A stretch of DNA of 64,000 nt from Adhaeribacter swui (GCF_014217805.1 NZ_CP055156.1:4346585-4410584), one strand, 5' to 3'; shown: positions 1 through 8,984, counted from the first letter of the stretch. The notes: a model not told the origin generated them from the letters alone. Translations and numbers: made by a program.

Positions 1-2049
1 TTGGCGAAACGCGATACGGTAGTTTTAATGCCAACCGGTGGGGGTAAGTCGGTGTGCTACCAGGTGCCAGCCATAGTAATGCCGGGTATTTGCGTGGTTA
101 TTTCGCCTTTAATTGCTTTAATGCAAGACCAGGTAAAAGCCTTATCCACCAATGGCATTAATGCCGCTTATTTAAACAGCACCCAAACCGCTGATGTACA
201 ATATAACATCGAAACCGCTTGTTTAGGCAAAGCTATTAAACTGCTGTACGTATCGCCAGAGAAATTGCTTTCACAGGGGTTTTTCTCTTTTTTAAAAAGG
301 TTGCAGGTTAATTTATTTGCCGTGGATGAAGCGCACTGTATCTCGGCCTGGGGGCACGATTTCCGGCCGGAATATACCCAACTGCGCAGCTTAAAAGAGC
401 AATTCCCGCACGTACCAGTTATTGCCCTCACCGCCACCGCCGACAGGTTAACTCAAAAAGATATTCAGGAGCAATTGCACCTGCAGGATCCGGCTGTTTT
501 TATTTCGTCTTTCGACCGCCCTAATATTAATTTAACCGTGTTGCCGGGGCGTAATCGGTTTAACCGGATCACGGATTTTCTGGATAGCCACAAAGGGCAG
601 CCAGGTATTATCTATTGTTTAAGCCGCAATACCACGGAGTCGCTTAGCCAAAAGTTAAGGGCGCAAGGCTACAAAGCGGCCCATTACCACGCGGGCATGT
701 CGGCCACGGCCCGGGCAAGTACGCAAAATGCTTTCCTGAAAGATAACATCCAGATTATGTGCGCGACCATTGCCTTCGGGATGGGCATCGATAAATCAAA
801 TGTGCGCTGGGTAATACACTATAATCTGCCTAAAAACATCGAGAGTTATTACCAGGAAATTGGCCGGGGTGGTCGCGACGGGGCGCCGGCCAATGCGTTG
901 TTATTTTATTCTTTCGCCGATGTATTGAATTTGCGTAAAATGCTGACTGAGGGCGATAAAAAACAACAGGACTTACAATTAGTAAAGCTGGAGCGCATGC
1001 AGCAATACGCCGAGGCTACCAGTTGCCGTCGGCGCATTTTATTAAATTACTTCGGCGAAACGCTACATAAAAATTGCCAGAACTGTGATATCTGCCGCAA
1101 CCCGCCGGCATCTTTTGATGGCACCATTCACGCCCAGAAAGCACTCTCCGCCGTGGCCCGCATGCTCGAAAAAGCACCTTTGGGTTTGGTAATTGATGTA
1201 CTTCGCGGCTCCCGGAGCCAGCAGGTGTTGGAAAAAAACTTCGATCAAATAAAAACCTACGGGGCAGGCCGGGATACTTCCTACATCGACTGGCAAAACT
1301 ACCTGCACCAGATGATTAACCAAGGCTTATTTGAAATAGCCTACGATGACGCTTATACGCTTAAAATCAGCAAGGCAGGTAAAGAAGTGTTGCTGCAGAA
1401 TAAGCCCTTTGCCTTAGTTAAATTTGAGCCTAAAGCGGAGGCCGAAGAAGTGGCGCCCGTTAGAGCAAAGAGCAAGAAAGAAGTTTTAAAAGACGAATTG
1501 TTCGAGCGCTTGCGGGTACTGCGTAAGAAAATTGCTGATGAGCAAAATGTGCCGCCATACGTTATTTTCAACGATACTACCTTGAGCGAAATGGCCCAGG
1601 AAAAACCAACCAGCCGACCGGCTATGTTGTCGATTTCGGGCGTTGGTATGGTAAAACTGGAAAACTACGGCGAAGCGTTTATCAACGAAATTATTGCCTT
1701 TGTTACCGATCAGCAGGAGCAAGGCAATAAGGTGAAAGGCGCTACCCATTTAATTACACTGGAAGCTTACAAGCAAGGTTACAAAGCTGAACAAATTGCC
1801 TTGCAACGCAATTTAAATATTGTTACCATTTACTCCCACCTGGCCACGTTGTACGAGCAAGGTTACGCCATCGACATTAAAGAATATATTTCGGCGGCCG
1901 ATTACCAGAAACTAGAGCCAACAATTGCCCGCTTAGGCACCGATGCAAAACTAAAAGAATACTTCGATCATTTTGAAGGAACAGTAGACTACAACACCAT
2001 CCGTATGGCTATAGCTGTGTACAAACGCAAGCTAAAAGCGGTTAAGTAG
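1..2049 (+). CDS. recQ: ATP-dependent DNA helicase RecQ, 5'-truncated by window edge
   Basis: A 3'-5' DNA helicase of the RecQ family, acting in recombinational repair and replication-fork restart. The visible 682 residues begin just before motif I (PTGGGKS, 11-17), so the usual N-terminal residues lie outside the window; the TTG at base 1 is an internal codon, not the start. DEAH box at 109-112, then the second RecA-like lobe with the arginine-rich helicase motif QEIGRGGRDG. The RQC zinc site is complete (Cys342, 359, 362, 365) and is followed by a winged helix (about 370-475). An HRDC domain is visible at about 497-570, and a C-terminal helix-turn-helix segment (about 580-625) is typical of Bacteroidota RecQ. 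No frameshift is seen. No terminator was found before the next gene. Confidence 0.96.
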   Translation: MAKRDTVVLMPTGGGKSVCYQVPAIVMPGICVVISPLIALMQDQVKALSTNGINAAYLNSTQTADVQYNIETACLGKAIKLLYVSPEKLLSQGFFSFLKRLQVNLFAVDEAHCISAWGHDFRPEYTQLRSLKEQFPHVPVIALTATADRLTQKDIQEQLHLQDPAVFISSFDRPNINLTVLPGRNRFNRITDFLDSHKGQPGIIYCLSRNTTESLSQKLRAQGYKAAHYHAGMSATARASTQNAFLKDNIQIMCATIAFGMGIDKSNVRWVIHYNLPKNIESYYQEIGRGGRDGAPANALLFYSFADVLNLRKMLTEGDKKQQDLQLVKLERMQQYAEATSCRRRILLNYFGETLHKNCQNCDICRNPPASFDGTIHAQKALSAVARMLEKAPLGLVIDVLRGSRSQQVLEKNFDQIKTYGAGRDTSYIDWQNYLHQMINQGLFEIAYDDAYTLKISKAGKEVLLQNKPFALVKFEPKAEAEEVAPVRAKSKKEVLKDELFERLRVLRKKIADEQNVPPYVIFNDTTLSEMAQEKPTSRPAMLSISGVGMVKLENYGEAFINEIIAFVTDQQEQGNKVKGATHLITLEAYKQGYKAEQIALQRNLNIVTIYSHLATLYEQGYAIDIKEYISAADYQKLEPTIARLGTDAKLKEYFDHFEGTVDYNTIRMAIAVYKRKLKAVK

Positions 2050-2265
2050 ATTGACTTTTAGCAAGCAGAACTTACCTAATTATTATTTATCAGCTAATTC
2101 CGGTCTTCCTGGTTCGGGTTTAATGCTCCAACTTGAAAAATTTAAAAAATTTTCTAAATGCTTCTGAATTAATTTGCTAAATGATTTAGAAATAATAAAA
2201 AAATTAGTAAATTTACTTTGTCTAAAAGAATTAATTTCCGTAAAAGGAAATAAGAATACAAAGGC

Positions 2266-3042
2266 ATGATAAATACTAATTTAAAATTTCTGAGAAAGCA
2301 AACTGGTCTGACTCAGTCGCAGTTAGCGGAAAAACTGAACATTAAGCGTTCTTTAATCGGAGCTTACGAAGAAGGTCGCGCCGAGCCTAAGCTAAGCACC
2401 TTAGTAAATATTTCGAAGCTGTTTAATATTTCTTTAGATGTTTTAATTACTAAAGATTTGCCTTCTTCCAGTACCGAATCCAGCAGCATGGCGGTGCAGC
2501 GGCCTAATAACGGTAACCTGCGGGTGTTGGCCATTACCGTAGACCGGGAAGATCGGGAAAATATTGAATTGGTGCCCCAGCGGGCGAGTGCTGGTTACCT
2601 GAATGGTTATGCCGATCCGGAGTTTATTGAAGAATTGCCCCGTTTCCGGTTACCCATGTTGAGTAACCAGGGTACGCATCGTGCTTTCGAAATTTCCGGG
2701 GATTCCATGTTGCCGATTGCTTCGGGAGCCGTTATTATTGGCCGGTTTATCGAAGATTGGACCACCATTAAAGACGGAACTCCTTGTATTATCGTGAGCC
2801 AGAAAGAAGGTGTGGTTTTTAAACGGATATTTAATAAACTGAAAAACGAAGCTGTACTTTACCTGCATTCCGATAATCCTTCTTACTCGCCGTACCAGAT
2901 TCAGGTAGAAGATATTCTGGAAATTTGGGAAGCCCGCGCTTACATTAGCACTACTTTCCCCATTGCCGATTTATCTTTAAACAAACTAACTTCGATTGTG
3001 CTGGACTTGCAGCAAGAAGTACTTAAATTAAAGAAAGCGTAA
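2266..3042 (+). CDS. XRE-type regulator with S24 (LexA/CI-like) peptidase domain
   Basis: A 258-residue transcriptional regulator. Residues 1-60 form a Cro/CI helix-turn-helix (TGLTQSQLAEKLNIKR region). A variable linker follows, and the C-terminal half is an S24 domain. The Ser-Lys dyad expected for LexA/CI/UmuD autocleavage appears intact: Ser147 in GDSM and Lys186 in VVFKRI. The family is known for repressors cleaved on RecA filaments, but many Bacteroidota members act as ordinary stress regulators, so self-cleavage here is inference. A short C-terminal Leu-rich helix could mediate oligomerisation. It stands alone, 216 bp after recQ and closed by a strong terminator. No prophage genes surround it, so it is probably a host SOS or stress regulator rather than a phage repressor. 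Confidence 0.9.
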   Translation: MINTNLKFLRKQTGLTQSQLAEKLNIKRSLIGAYEEGRAEPKLSTLVNISKLFNISLDVLITKDLPSSSTESSSMAVQRPNNGNLRVLAITVDREDRENIELVPQRASAGYLNGYADPEFIEELPRFRLPMLSNQGTHRAFEISGDSMLPIASGAVIIGRFIEDWTTIKDGTPCIIVSQKEGVVFKRIFNKLKNEAVLYLHSDNPSYSPYQIQVEDILEIWEARAYISTTFPIADLSLNKLTSIVLDLQQEVLKLKKA

Positions 3043-3062
3043 ATTAATTAATCCATTTTATG

Positions 3063-3098
3063 AGCCCGGTTTACTTTATTGTAAGCCGGGCTTTTTTA
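3063..3098 (+). terminator. Rho-independent terminator after the S24 regulator
   Basis: A 12-bp stem (3063-3074 with 3081-3092, one G-T pair, loop of 6) is followed at once by six T residues. It lies 20 bp after the stop codon of the regulator. Confidence 0.92.
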
Positions 3099-3212
3099 TG
3101 TTTATAGCGCAGTTTTTACGGTTACCAGGTACCGGCATTAACTTATCACCTGATATCGCGTATTTTAGAAAAATCAGATTTTTAAAAATTACGATACCTA
3201 CACGATAAAACT

Positions 3213-3929
3213 ATGGTAAAACTTATTAACGCCGAAGACCGCCATTTTTCGTCGACGGATTGGCTGCGATCGCATTATTTATTTTCCTTCGCCGATTACT
3301 ACGATCCGGGCAATACACATTTCGGCCCGCTCCGGGTTTTTAACGACGACTACCTGGCACCAAACTCCGGCTTTCCGCAGCACCCGCATTCCGAAATGGA
3401 AATAATTACCATTGTGCTGGACGGCGAAGTTACGCACGAAGACAGCTTGGGAAACAACACGGTTATTAAAGCTGGTGATGTGCAACGCATGACAGCCGGC
3501 ATCGGCATTACGCACAAAGAAACCAACAACTCCGATAAAGATTTGCACTTGTTACAATTGTGGTTTAATACGAACAAACCGGGTTTAAACCCCTCGTACG
3601 AACAAAAAAACATTGATTTTACCGATGCTAAAAACGAATTAATTCCTCTAGTTACCGGACAGAAAGTGTTGGAAGATGTCGTATTTATGAATTCAAATTC
3701 TACGGTTTATTTCGGACGCCTAAAGAAAGACAAAGAAATAGATTTTAAAACATTCCCAATCCGGGGCACCCTGATCTATTTACTGGAAGGAGAGTTGTTC
3801 GCCAACGGCATGCAAGCTACCACTAACGACCAGTTACGCATTGACGAAGAAAGCGCCATCCTCATCCGGGCCAGCCAAGATAGTTCTTTTATTTTAGTTG
3901 ATGTTCCAGCCGTGGAGGCGAATTATTAG
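3213..3929 (+). CDS. Pirin family protein (YhaK-type bicupin)
   Basis: A 238-residue pirin: an N-terminal metal-binding cupin plus a degenerate C-terminal cupin. The four metal ligands known from pirins are present at His57, His59, His101 and Glu103 (motifs HPHSEMEI and GITHKE). The length matches the short bacterial YhaK/pirin group. Some pirins have quercetin 2,3-dioxygenase activity; others are redox sensors or have unknown function, so the substrate cannot be called. The gene is monocistronic, between the S24-regulator terminator and a bidirectional terminator shared with the convergent M2 peptidase gene. No signal peptide is seen, so it is cytoplasmic. Confidence 0.93.
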   Translation: MVKLINAEDRHFSSTDWLRSHYLFSFADYYDPGNTHFGPLRVFNDDYLAPNSGFPQHPHSEMEIITIVLDGEVTHEDSLGNNTVIKAGDVQRMTAGIGITHKETNNSDKDLHLLQLWFNTNKPGLNPSYEQKNIDFTDAKNELIPLVTGQKVLEDVVFMNSNSTVYFGRLKKDKEIDFKTFPIRGTLIYLLEGELFANGMQATTNDQLRIDEESAILIRASQDSSFILVDVPAVEANY

Positions 3930-3930
3930 T

Positions 3931-3972
3931 TTAGACACTAAATACTAGATACTGGACCCTAAATATTAAAAA
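3931..3972. repeat. Degenerate period-7 tract after the pirin stop
   Basis: Six consecutive 7-bp units beginning one base after the stop codon, consensus (C/T)T(A/G)(A/G)A(C/T)A, for example CTAAATA and CTAGATA. The sequence differs from the other period-7 tracts in the window, but the period and the position at a gene end are shared. Confidence 0.7.
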
Positions 3973-4000
3973 TTCAGTTTATCGTATTTTGATCGAAGTA

Positions 4001-4028
4001 AAAAAGGCAGCCCAGTACTGCCTTTTTT
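4001..4028. terminator. Bidirectional terminator between convergent genes
   Basis: A perfect 10-bp stem (4001-4010 with 4018-4027, loop of 7) flanked by A5 and T6 runs, so it can stop transcription from both the pirin gene and the opposing peptidase gene. Confidence 0.92.
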
Positions 4029-4097
4029 GATGGATTCTGAGTAAATTTTAAATTTTTGGATATTTAGATTTAACTCACCTAACTTTTAAATTCACCT

Positions 4098-4139
4098 TCT
4101 TAAATCTAGAGTCTAGCGTCTAATATCTTGCGTCTATAA
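4098..4139. repeat. Degenerate period-7 tract over the M2 peptidase stop
   Basis: Six 7-bp units all beginning TCT (such as TCTAGAG and TCTAGCG). The last two units overlap the stop codon of the minus-strand peptidase gene at 4134-4136. Confidence 0.72.
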
Positions 4140-5921
4140 AGTATACTTCCTGCCTTTGTTCTGCTCTTTTAAATAGTCCATTAAGGGTTGAAAATAGGCA
4201 ATCATGGCGCGGGCGCTCAGATCTTCGCCGGTTTTTTCTTTTAACATTTGCCGCCAATCGGCGCTGGCACCGGGGTACATGATGCTGGCTAAAAACTTAC
4301 CTACCTCTTTATTGCCATAGTAATTGGTGGCATGCGGGTCTTGTTTTAAAATTTTGGTGGCAATGTGGTCGTGTAGTTGGAATAAGATGACAAACGACAA
4401 AGCATAATCATAGTATTGTGCCGGATCATCGTTGATGTGCGTTTTGGTAGTAGCATCGGCGTATTTATTGCCGCGCTCGTTAGGTGGTACAATGCCTTGA
4501 TATTGTTGCGCTAGTTCCCACCAACGTTTATTAAAATCTGTGGGAGCTAAGTTTTTAGCGTATATATCGTGCTCAAACTCGCTCATTACCCCGGAGGCAA
4601 ACGGAATAAAAACCACGTAGTTCAACGCTTCTTTTAATAAACTTTGCACCTGGTCAGTTTGGGCGTTAGCATCTACTAATTGCAAATTCGCCAGGAATGG
4701 TTGCTGCATTGCCGCCAAGCCCATTAAACTGCCCATGGCCTCGTGGTAAGCCCGGTTAGCGCCACCACGTAACAGAATAGGTACATCGGGGTTGGTATAG
4801 GTCAGGTAATAGTAAATATGGCCGAGTTCGTGGTGGGTAGTTTCGTACCATTCCGCGTTAGGTTCTACGCTCATCAAGCTACGTACATCTTTTTCTAAGT
4901 CCATGTGCCAGGCCGAGGCGTGATTGTTCTTTTTATAATTAGCCCCCGCAGGAACCGGGTACAAACTGGATTTAGTATAAAAACTGGCGGGTAAAGCCGG
5001 AAATCCTAAACTCTGGTAAAAACGTTCGGCTTGTTTTACCTGCCATTCGGCCCCTTTGGGTTTTAATGCAGCATCCAGGTTGCTGCCTTTTACTTCTACC
5101 ATCGCGCTCCAATCTTGTCCCCAACGGTTCGGTAACCAGTGTGCTGGTAGCATGTCGGGCACTTCTTTCACCCCGTATTTTTTGGCTAGTTCGTAACGGG
5201 CGTAGGTGTGCAGTTCGCGGTACAAAGGTTTTAGTTCCTGATTTATTTGGCGCATCAAATTCATCATGTCTTCGCGCTTCATGCCGTAGTCCTCAGCTTG
5301 ATAACTAAAATAATCATCGTAGCCGAGGGCCTGAACGGTTTTGTTACGCAAATTCCGCAGATTTACTAAACCCGATTTAAGCACGGTTCCCACTTCTTTA
5401 CTCGCTTGCCAGGCAGCTAAACGTTTCGCCGGATCCGTTTCGGTACGTAATATTTCTTCAATCTGGTTCGTAGTAACCGATTTTCCGTCTATTTTGTAAT
5501 CAAAGCCATATAGTTTTTCGGATTGTTCCGTTTCAGCTTTAATGCGGCTTTTTACTACGTCGGCTACCGTTTGCGGATTGTTGGCAGCGGCTCGTAAAGC
5601 AGTTTCGAGTTGCTTGACTTGTAATTCGGTGAGTTGGTCTTTGTGCTCTAATAAAGCTTGAATTTCTTGGATGTTTTCTTTGCTGCCGGTAAAAGCCGCG
5701 AAGGCTTCGTTGGCTTTACGGGTAACGATGGCGTTAGTAGAAACCCCGGCTACAATTCGGGTGTTGGATGCCCATTCGGCTTCGCTGGAAGCGGTGTACA
5801 ATTTTTTATACTGCGCCGAATATGCTTGCAGGAACGTGTCGGCTTGCTGTTTGTAATCTTTCTTTGTTTCACAGGACCATAGCAACGCCAATGCACAGCC
5901 GGAAAGCAGAAGTTTTTTCAT
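4134..5921 (-). CDS. M2 family zinc peptidase lipoprotein (ACE-like peptidyl-dipeptidase)
   Basis: A 595-residue zinc peptidase of the angiotensin-converting-enzyme family (M2), predicted to remove dipeptides from oligopeptides outside the cytoplasm. The N-terminus is a lipoprotein signal with lipobox LWSC (Cys17), so it is probably membrane-anchored. The zinc motif HELGH is at 364-368, preceded by another His, and the third ligand Glu394 sits in YHEAMGS at the spacing typical of M2. The rest covers the whole catalytic domain; one domain only, as in bacterial M2 enzymes. Transcribed alone and stopped by the bidirectional terminator near 4015. The next gene upstream on the same strand ends only 57 bp away from its start, but no functional link is evident. 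Confidence 0.94.
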   Translation of the reverse strand: MKKLLLSGCALALLWSCETKKDYKQQADTFLQAYSAQYKKLYTASSEAEWASNTRIVAGVSTNAIVTRKANEAFAAFTGSKENIQEIQALLEHKDQLTELQVKQLETALRAAANNPQTVADVVKSRIKAETEQSEKLYGFDYKIDGKSVTTNQIEEILRTETDPAKRLAAWQASKEVGTVLKSGLVNLRNLRNKTVQALGYDDYFSYQAEDYGMKREDMMNLMRQINQELKPLYRELHTYARYELAKKYGVKEVPDMLPAHWLPNRWGQDWSAMVEVKGSNLDAALKPKGAEWQVKQAERFYQSLGFPALPASFYTKSSLYPVPAGANYKKNNHASAWHMDLEKDVRSLMSVEPNAEWYETTHHELGHIYYYLTYTNPDVPILLRGGANRAYHEAMGSLMGLAAMQQPFLANLQLVDANAQTDQVQSLLKEALNYVVFIPFASGVMSEFEHDIYAKNLAPTDFNKRWWELAQQYQGIVPPNERGNKYADATTKTHINDDPAQYYDYALSFVILFQLHDHIATKILKQDPHATNYYGNKEVGKFLASIMYPGASADWRQMLKEKTGEDLSARAMIAYFQPLMDYLKEQNKGRKYTL

Positions 5922-5978
5922 GAATTTTTAAATTTTAGGTAAAATCGAAGGAGCCCTTTTAATTAAAAACAATACTAA

Positions 5979-6845
5979 CTAAGATACCGTTTGGTATACA
6001 TCCGCGGGCTCAACGTTAGTGGTAATAACTTTTAGGTCCTGCAAAGTAGATATAACGGTCTGTAGCATTTCCTCTGAAATAGGTTCACCCGTAGACCAGC
6101 GGGTACTTTTAAACCAGGCTACCGCATCTTCCGGTTGCAAATGAAATTTCTCCACAACCAAATCTACAGATTGCGGGTTAGTCATAAATTTTTGACAAGT
6201 GCGATTAATAACAGTGAGTACTTTTTGCACAGCAGGTAAATTATTTTGCAGCACTTCTTCCCGAACCGCAATAACAAAACAAGGCCAAGGCGTGAGCGTT
6301 TCGCCTACCCGCCGGAATTCGCCGGAATCCACGAGGGGTTTGGTCATGAATTTTTCCCACATAAAAGCATCGGCTTCCTGGTTTTTAAAAGCGGCTCTAG
6401 CGCCATCCAGATTGCCCACCAATACCAATTCCTGCGCCTGTGGGTTCCACCCGCGTTGGGTCGCATCTACAAAAGCCATTAAGTGCGAACCGGAACCCAT
6501 CCGGCTTACCGCGTAGCGTTTTCCTTGTAAATCATCAGGCGACTGAAAACTAGAATTTGCCGGCACGTGAATGCCCCAGATCAGCGGCGATTCTACGTAC
6601 ACCTGTACAATTTTACTGGGATTGCCATTGGCAATATCGGCCACAATGCCTTCAGTAAGTAAAACGGCTATGTCTAAAGTCCCATTGCGTAAATCTTTCG
6701 CCATGGCACCGGTTCCCCCTGGGTAATCGGTCCAGGTTAAATTAATGTTTTCGGCCTGGAACAAGCCTTGCTCTATGGACTGGTGCCAGGGAATGTTAAA
6801 ATGTTCGGGTACGCCGCCAATGCGTAGCTGAGTGGTTTCTTGCAT
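5979..6845 (-). CDS. Solute-binding-like protein (NMT1/THI5-SsuA type fold), no signal peptide
   Basis: A 288-residue protein with the type II periplasmic-binding fold of NMT1/THI5/SsuA solute receptors: an N-terminal IGGVPEHFNIPW segment, a GGTGAMAKDL loop, the two-lobe pattern, and the C-terminal lobe from about residue 200. It differs from ABC receptors in having neither a signal peptide nor a lipobox; the reading begins directly in the first beta strand. No permease or ATPase gene is adjacent. It may therefore be a cytoplasmic ligand-binding or enzymatic protein (THI5-like proteins are cytoplasmic enzymes in yeast, but the THI5 active site is not evident here). The ligand is unknown. A hairpin lies in its 5' leader. 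Confidence 0.72.
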   Translation of the reverse strand: MQETTQLRIGGVPEHFNIPWHQSIEQGLFQAENINLTWTDYPGGTGAMAKDLRNGTLDIAVLLTEGIVADIANGNPSKIVQVYVESPLIWGIHVPANSSFQSPDDLQGKRYAVSRMGSGSHLMAFVDATQRGWNPQAQELVLVGNLDGARAAFKNQEADAFMWEKFMTKPLVDSGEFRRVGETLTPWPCFVIAVREEVLQNNLPAVQKVLTVINRTCQKFMTNPQSVDLVVEKFHLQPEDAVAWFKSTRWSTGEPISEEMLQTVISTLQDLKVITTNVEPADVYQTVS

Positions 6846-6870
6846 AGTTTTTTAAATTTTTAATAGGTTG

Positions 6871-6896
6871 CCAGCTTGTATACTGTTCCAAGCTGG
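6871..6896 (-). promoter_or_regulatory. Hairpin in the leader of the solute-binding-like gene
   Basis: A perfect 8-bp inverted repeat (CCAGCTTG / CAAGCTGG, 10-base loop) lies 26-51 bp upstream of the start. It could be an operator or a leader hairpin; there is no T-run, so it is not a typical terminator. Confidence 0.35.
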
Positions 6897-6972
6897 TTCG
6901 GTTTATTTCTTTTAAATCGGAAAGATTTTTTAATGAGATATTAAAACTATGGGTAAACGTGTTATTTAAAAA

Positions 6973-7156
6973 ATTCTCGTTCGCATAGCTGCTGCAGTAG
7001 CTTTATTGTATAGTGGAGTTGTTTCATAGCTGAGGTCTTTGTTCTTTTTGTCTTGATACAAAAAGAACCAAAAAAATCAAGACGCTAAAAACTCGCTGAC
7101 CGCTCGAACAGTTTAGCGTCACTTTTTGCACCTGGCTAAAGCTACTTGTTGCATAT
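6973..7156 (-). repeat. Structured dispersed repeat, family H, copy 1
   Basis: About 184 bp that reappear in inverted orientation at 23375-23557 with high identity. It contains a perfect 11-bp hairpin (7041-7051 with 7058-7068), an alternative 8-bp pairing (7050-7057 with 7076-7083) and a 9-bp stem (7081-7089 with 7112-7120). No coding frame is conserved between copies. It sits in the gap between the solute-binding-like gene and rmuC. Confidence 0.85.
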
Positions 7157-7272
7157 CTAATGGGAAAAAGGATAAATATTGTAGCTGTTTATTTTACTCA
7201 ATTGTAATGTATGTTCGCTTTTTCTGGTCAGATACTTGAAGGGTGTATTCATTTGTTTAAAAAGTTGTCCAA

Positions 7273-7300
7273 ATCCAACATCCAACATCTAATCTCCAAT
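7273..7300. repeat. Degenerate period-7 tract at the rmuC stop
   Basis: Four 7-bp units (ATCCAAC twice, then ATCTAAT and CTCCAAT); the last base falls on the rmuC stop codon. Confidence 0.65.
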
Positions 7301-8652
7301 TACTCTTCCAACAATTCTGGTTGGGATGGGGTTGTTTCTGGTTCCAGGTCTGATTCCCGGAGAAAATTGGTATCGATGGTTTTGGTGGTGCGCGCGCCTA
7401 ATACTTTTAATTGCTGCACTTTCCGGATTAAGTTGCCTTTGCCTTCAGTGAGTTTGTTCATGGCGGCGGTGTAACTGGTCTGGCTGCTTTCAATGCTTTT
7501 GCCAATGGCTTTTAAGTCTTCCACAAAGTTGGCGAACTTGTCGTACAATAAACCGCTTTCTTTGGCTATTCTCAATACATTATTTTTTTGATTTTCCTGC
7601 TTCCAGACGCCTTCTACGGTGCGCAGCGTGGCCAATAGGGTAGAAGTAGTTACAAAAACCACGTTGTAATTGAGCGCATCAATAAACAATTCGCGGTCGT
7701 GTTGCATGGCCAAGTTAAATGCCGGTTCAATGGGAATAAACATGAGCACAAAATCCGGAGAATTTACTCCAATGAGCTGGTGGTATTCTTTTTTGCTGAG
7801 TTCCAGAAAATGCGTCCGAATGGATTGAATGTGGCTATTTAAATGCGCGAGTTGCATGGCTTCATCGTCGCAGTTGCAGTACGCATCATAGGCGTTAAGC
7901 GATACTTTGGAATCAATAATCAAATGTTTTTCGCCGGGTAGATTAATAATTACATCGGGGCGGTACACTTTATTGTCGTCGTTGCGCAATACCACTTCAC
8001 GCCGGTAATGTTCGTCTTTCTTTAAACCCGATTTTTCCAGCAACACTTCCAGCAGGTATTCGCCCCAGTTACCCTGGGTTTTGCGTTCGCCTTTTAAAGC
8101 CCGGGTCAGGTTAATTGCATCCTGGCTCATCTGCTGATTTAGTTGAGCCAGCATGGTAATTTGTTCTTTTAAGGCAGTATTTTCTTTCAGGCTTTTCTCG
8201 TAGGTGGTATCTACTTTGGTTTCAAATTCCTTGATGCGCTCTTTTAAAGGAGTCAGAATGGTTTCCAGGTTTTCGGCCGAAGCTTTTTTAAAATGTTCGG
8301 CATTGTTTAGTAAAACCTGGTTGCTCACGCTGGAAAATTGCTGCAGAAACGTATTACGCAAGGTTTCCATTTCTATTTTCTGATCTTCCAGTTTTTGCTT
8401 GAGGTGGTACAGATCGGTTTCGGTTTTGGTTAATTCCGACTGCAAACCCAAAATGGTGTTGTTTTCGGTACGCAGTTGTTCTTTGAGTTGGTTTATTTCG
8501 GCATTTTTTTCCTGCACCTGGGTTTGCCAAACCTGCTGCGCTACTATTGCCTGGTTTACTTGTTGTTGGGTACCATTCTGTTTTGCTTTTAAAGCCAGAT
8601 AAGCACCAATTAATCCTACCAGAAAACCCGTTATCACCAATATTATTTCCAT
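7300..8652 (-). CDS. rmuC: DNA recombination protein RmuC
   Basis: A 450-residue RmuC protein. A single N-terminal membrane segment (about 3-22) is followed by a long coiled coil (about 28-190). The RmuC nuclease-like domain follows (about 200-400), with the conserved core GNWGEYLLEVLLEKSGL, RPDVIINLPGEKHLIIDSKV and FVLMFIPIEPAF; the acidic-to-Lys pattern D...DSK fits a PD-(D/E)XK-type fold. RmuC is known to limit inversions at short inverted repeats. That is notable because inverted copies of two repeat families lie nearby. It is transcribed alone; a dispersed repeat pair follows its upstream side. Confidence 0.95.
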   Translation of the reverse strand: MEIILVITGFLVGLIGAYLALKAKQNGTQQQVNQAIVAQQVWQTQVQEKNAEINQLKEQLRTENNTILGLQSELTKTETDLYHLKQKLEDQKIEMETLRNTFLQQFSSVSNQVLLNNAEHFKKASAENLETILTPLKERIKEFETKVDTTYEKSLKENTALKEQITMLAQLNQQMSQDAINLTRALKGERKTQGNWGEYLLEVLLEKSGLKKDEHYRREVVLRNDDNKVYRPDVIINLPGEKHLIIDSKVSLNAYDAYCNCDDEAMQLAHLNSHIQSIRTHFLELSKKEYHQLIGVNSPDFVLMFIPIEPAFNLAMQHDRELFIDALNYNVVFVTTSTLLATLRTVEGVWKQENQKNNVLRIAKESGLLYDKFANFVEDLKAIGKSIESSQTSYTAAMNKLTEGKGNLIRKVQQLKVLGARTTKTIDTNFLRESDLEPETTPSQPELLEE

Positions 8653-8783
8653 CCCTTGAATTTACTATTATTTGGGTTTTGTAACAAATTGTGGGGGTAG
8701 GAAGTGCCTTTTGCGGCGGTTAAGCTTTTTGTTTACTTTTCATATTCTATTCTCCTTCTTTAGCGGAAAGTATTACAAAAGAA

Positions 8784-8984
8784 ATTCTTTGGAGTCTTTG
8801 CAAGCCTCCAGGCTCAGGTTCCATCTTATTTGAAGTGGCTGAGTTTGCCTCATGGCCGGCGGGCCCCGTTTGGCTCTTCCGCACTCGCCAGCCTTCCTTT
8901 CCTCGCTCCGCTGCGGAATGCCTGCGGCACCGGAACCCTGGCAGGTGCTCCACAGCCAAACTGATGTCATCTGCTCTTAGCTAC
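8784..8984 (+). repeat. Dispersed GC-rich repeat, family G, copy A
   Basis: About 200 bp sharing blocks with 9101-9312 (inverted) and 22921-23154 (direct): a start near ATTCTTTGGAG, a central GCCTCATGGCCGGCGG block, a TTTCCTCGCTCCGCTGCGGA block and an end near CACAGCCAAACTG. It is GC-rich and palindromic, in strong contrast to the A/T-rich flanks. Short reading frames within it are by-products of the repeat. Confidence 0.85.

Noticed and set aside
2266-3042. Prophage repressor interpretation of the XRE-S24 gene
   Set aside because: No integrase, structural or other phage gene lies nearby; a host regulator is more likely.
6846-6972. Possible TPP riboswitch upstream of the THI5-like solute-binding gene
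   Set aside because: The conserved thi-box bases (CTGAGA and the ACCTGA...GATAATGCC region) are not present; only a simple hairpin was found.
8747-8970. Minus-strand frames starting MAVEHLPGF, similar to a frame at 22836-23129
   Set aside because: The similarity comes from the shared family G repeat. The frames diverge and shift after a few residues and have no coding character, so they are not a gene family.
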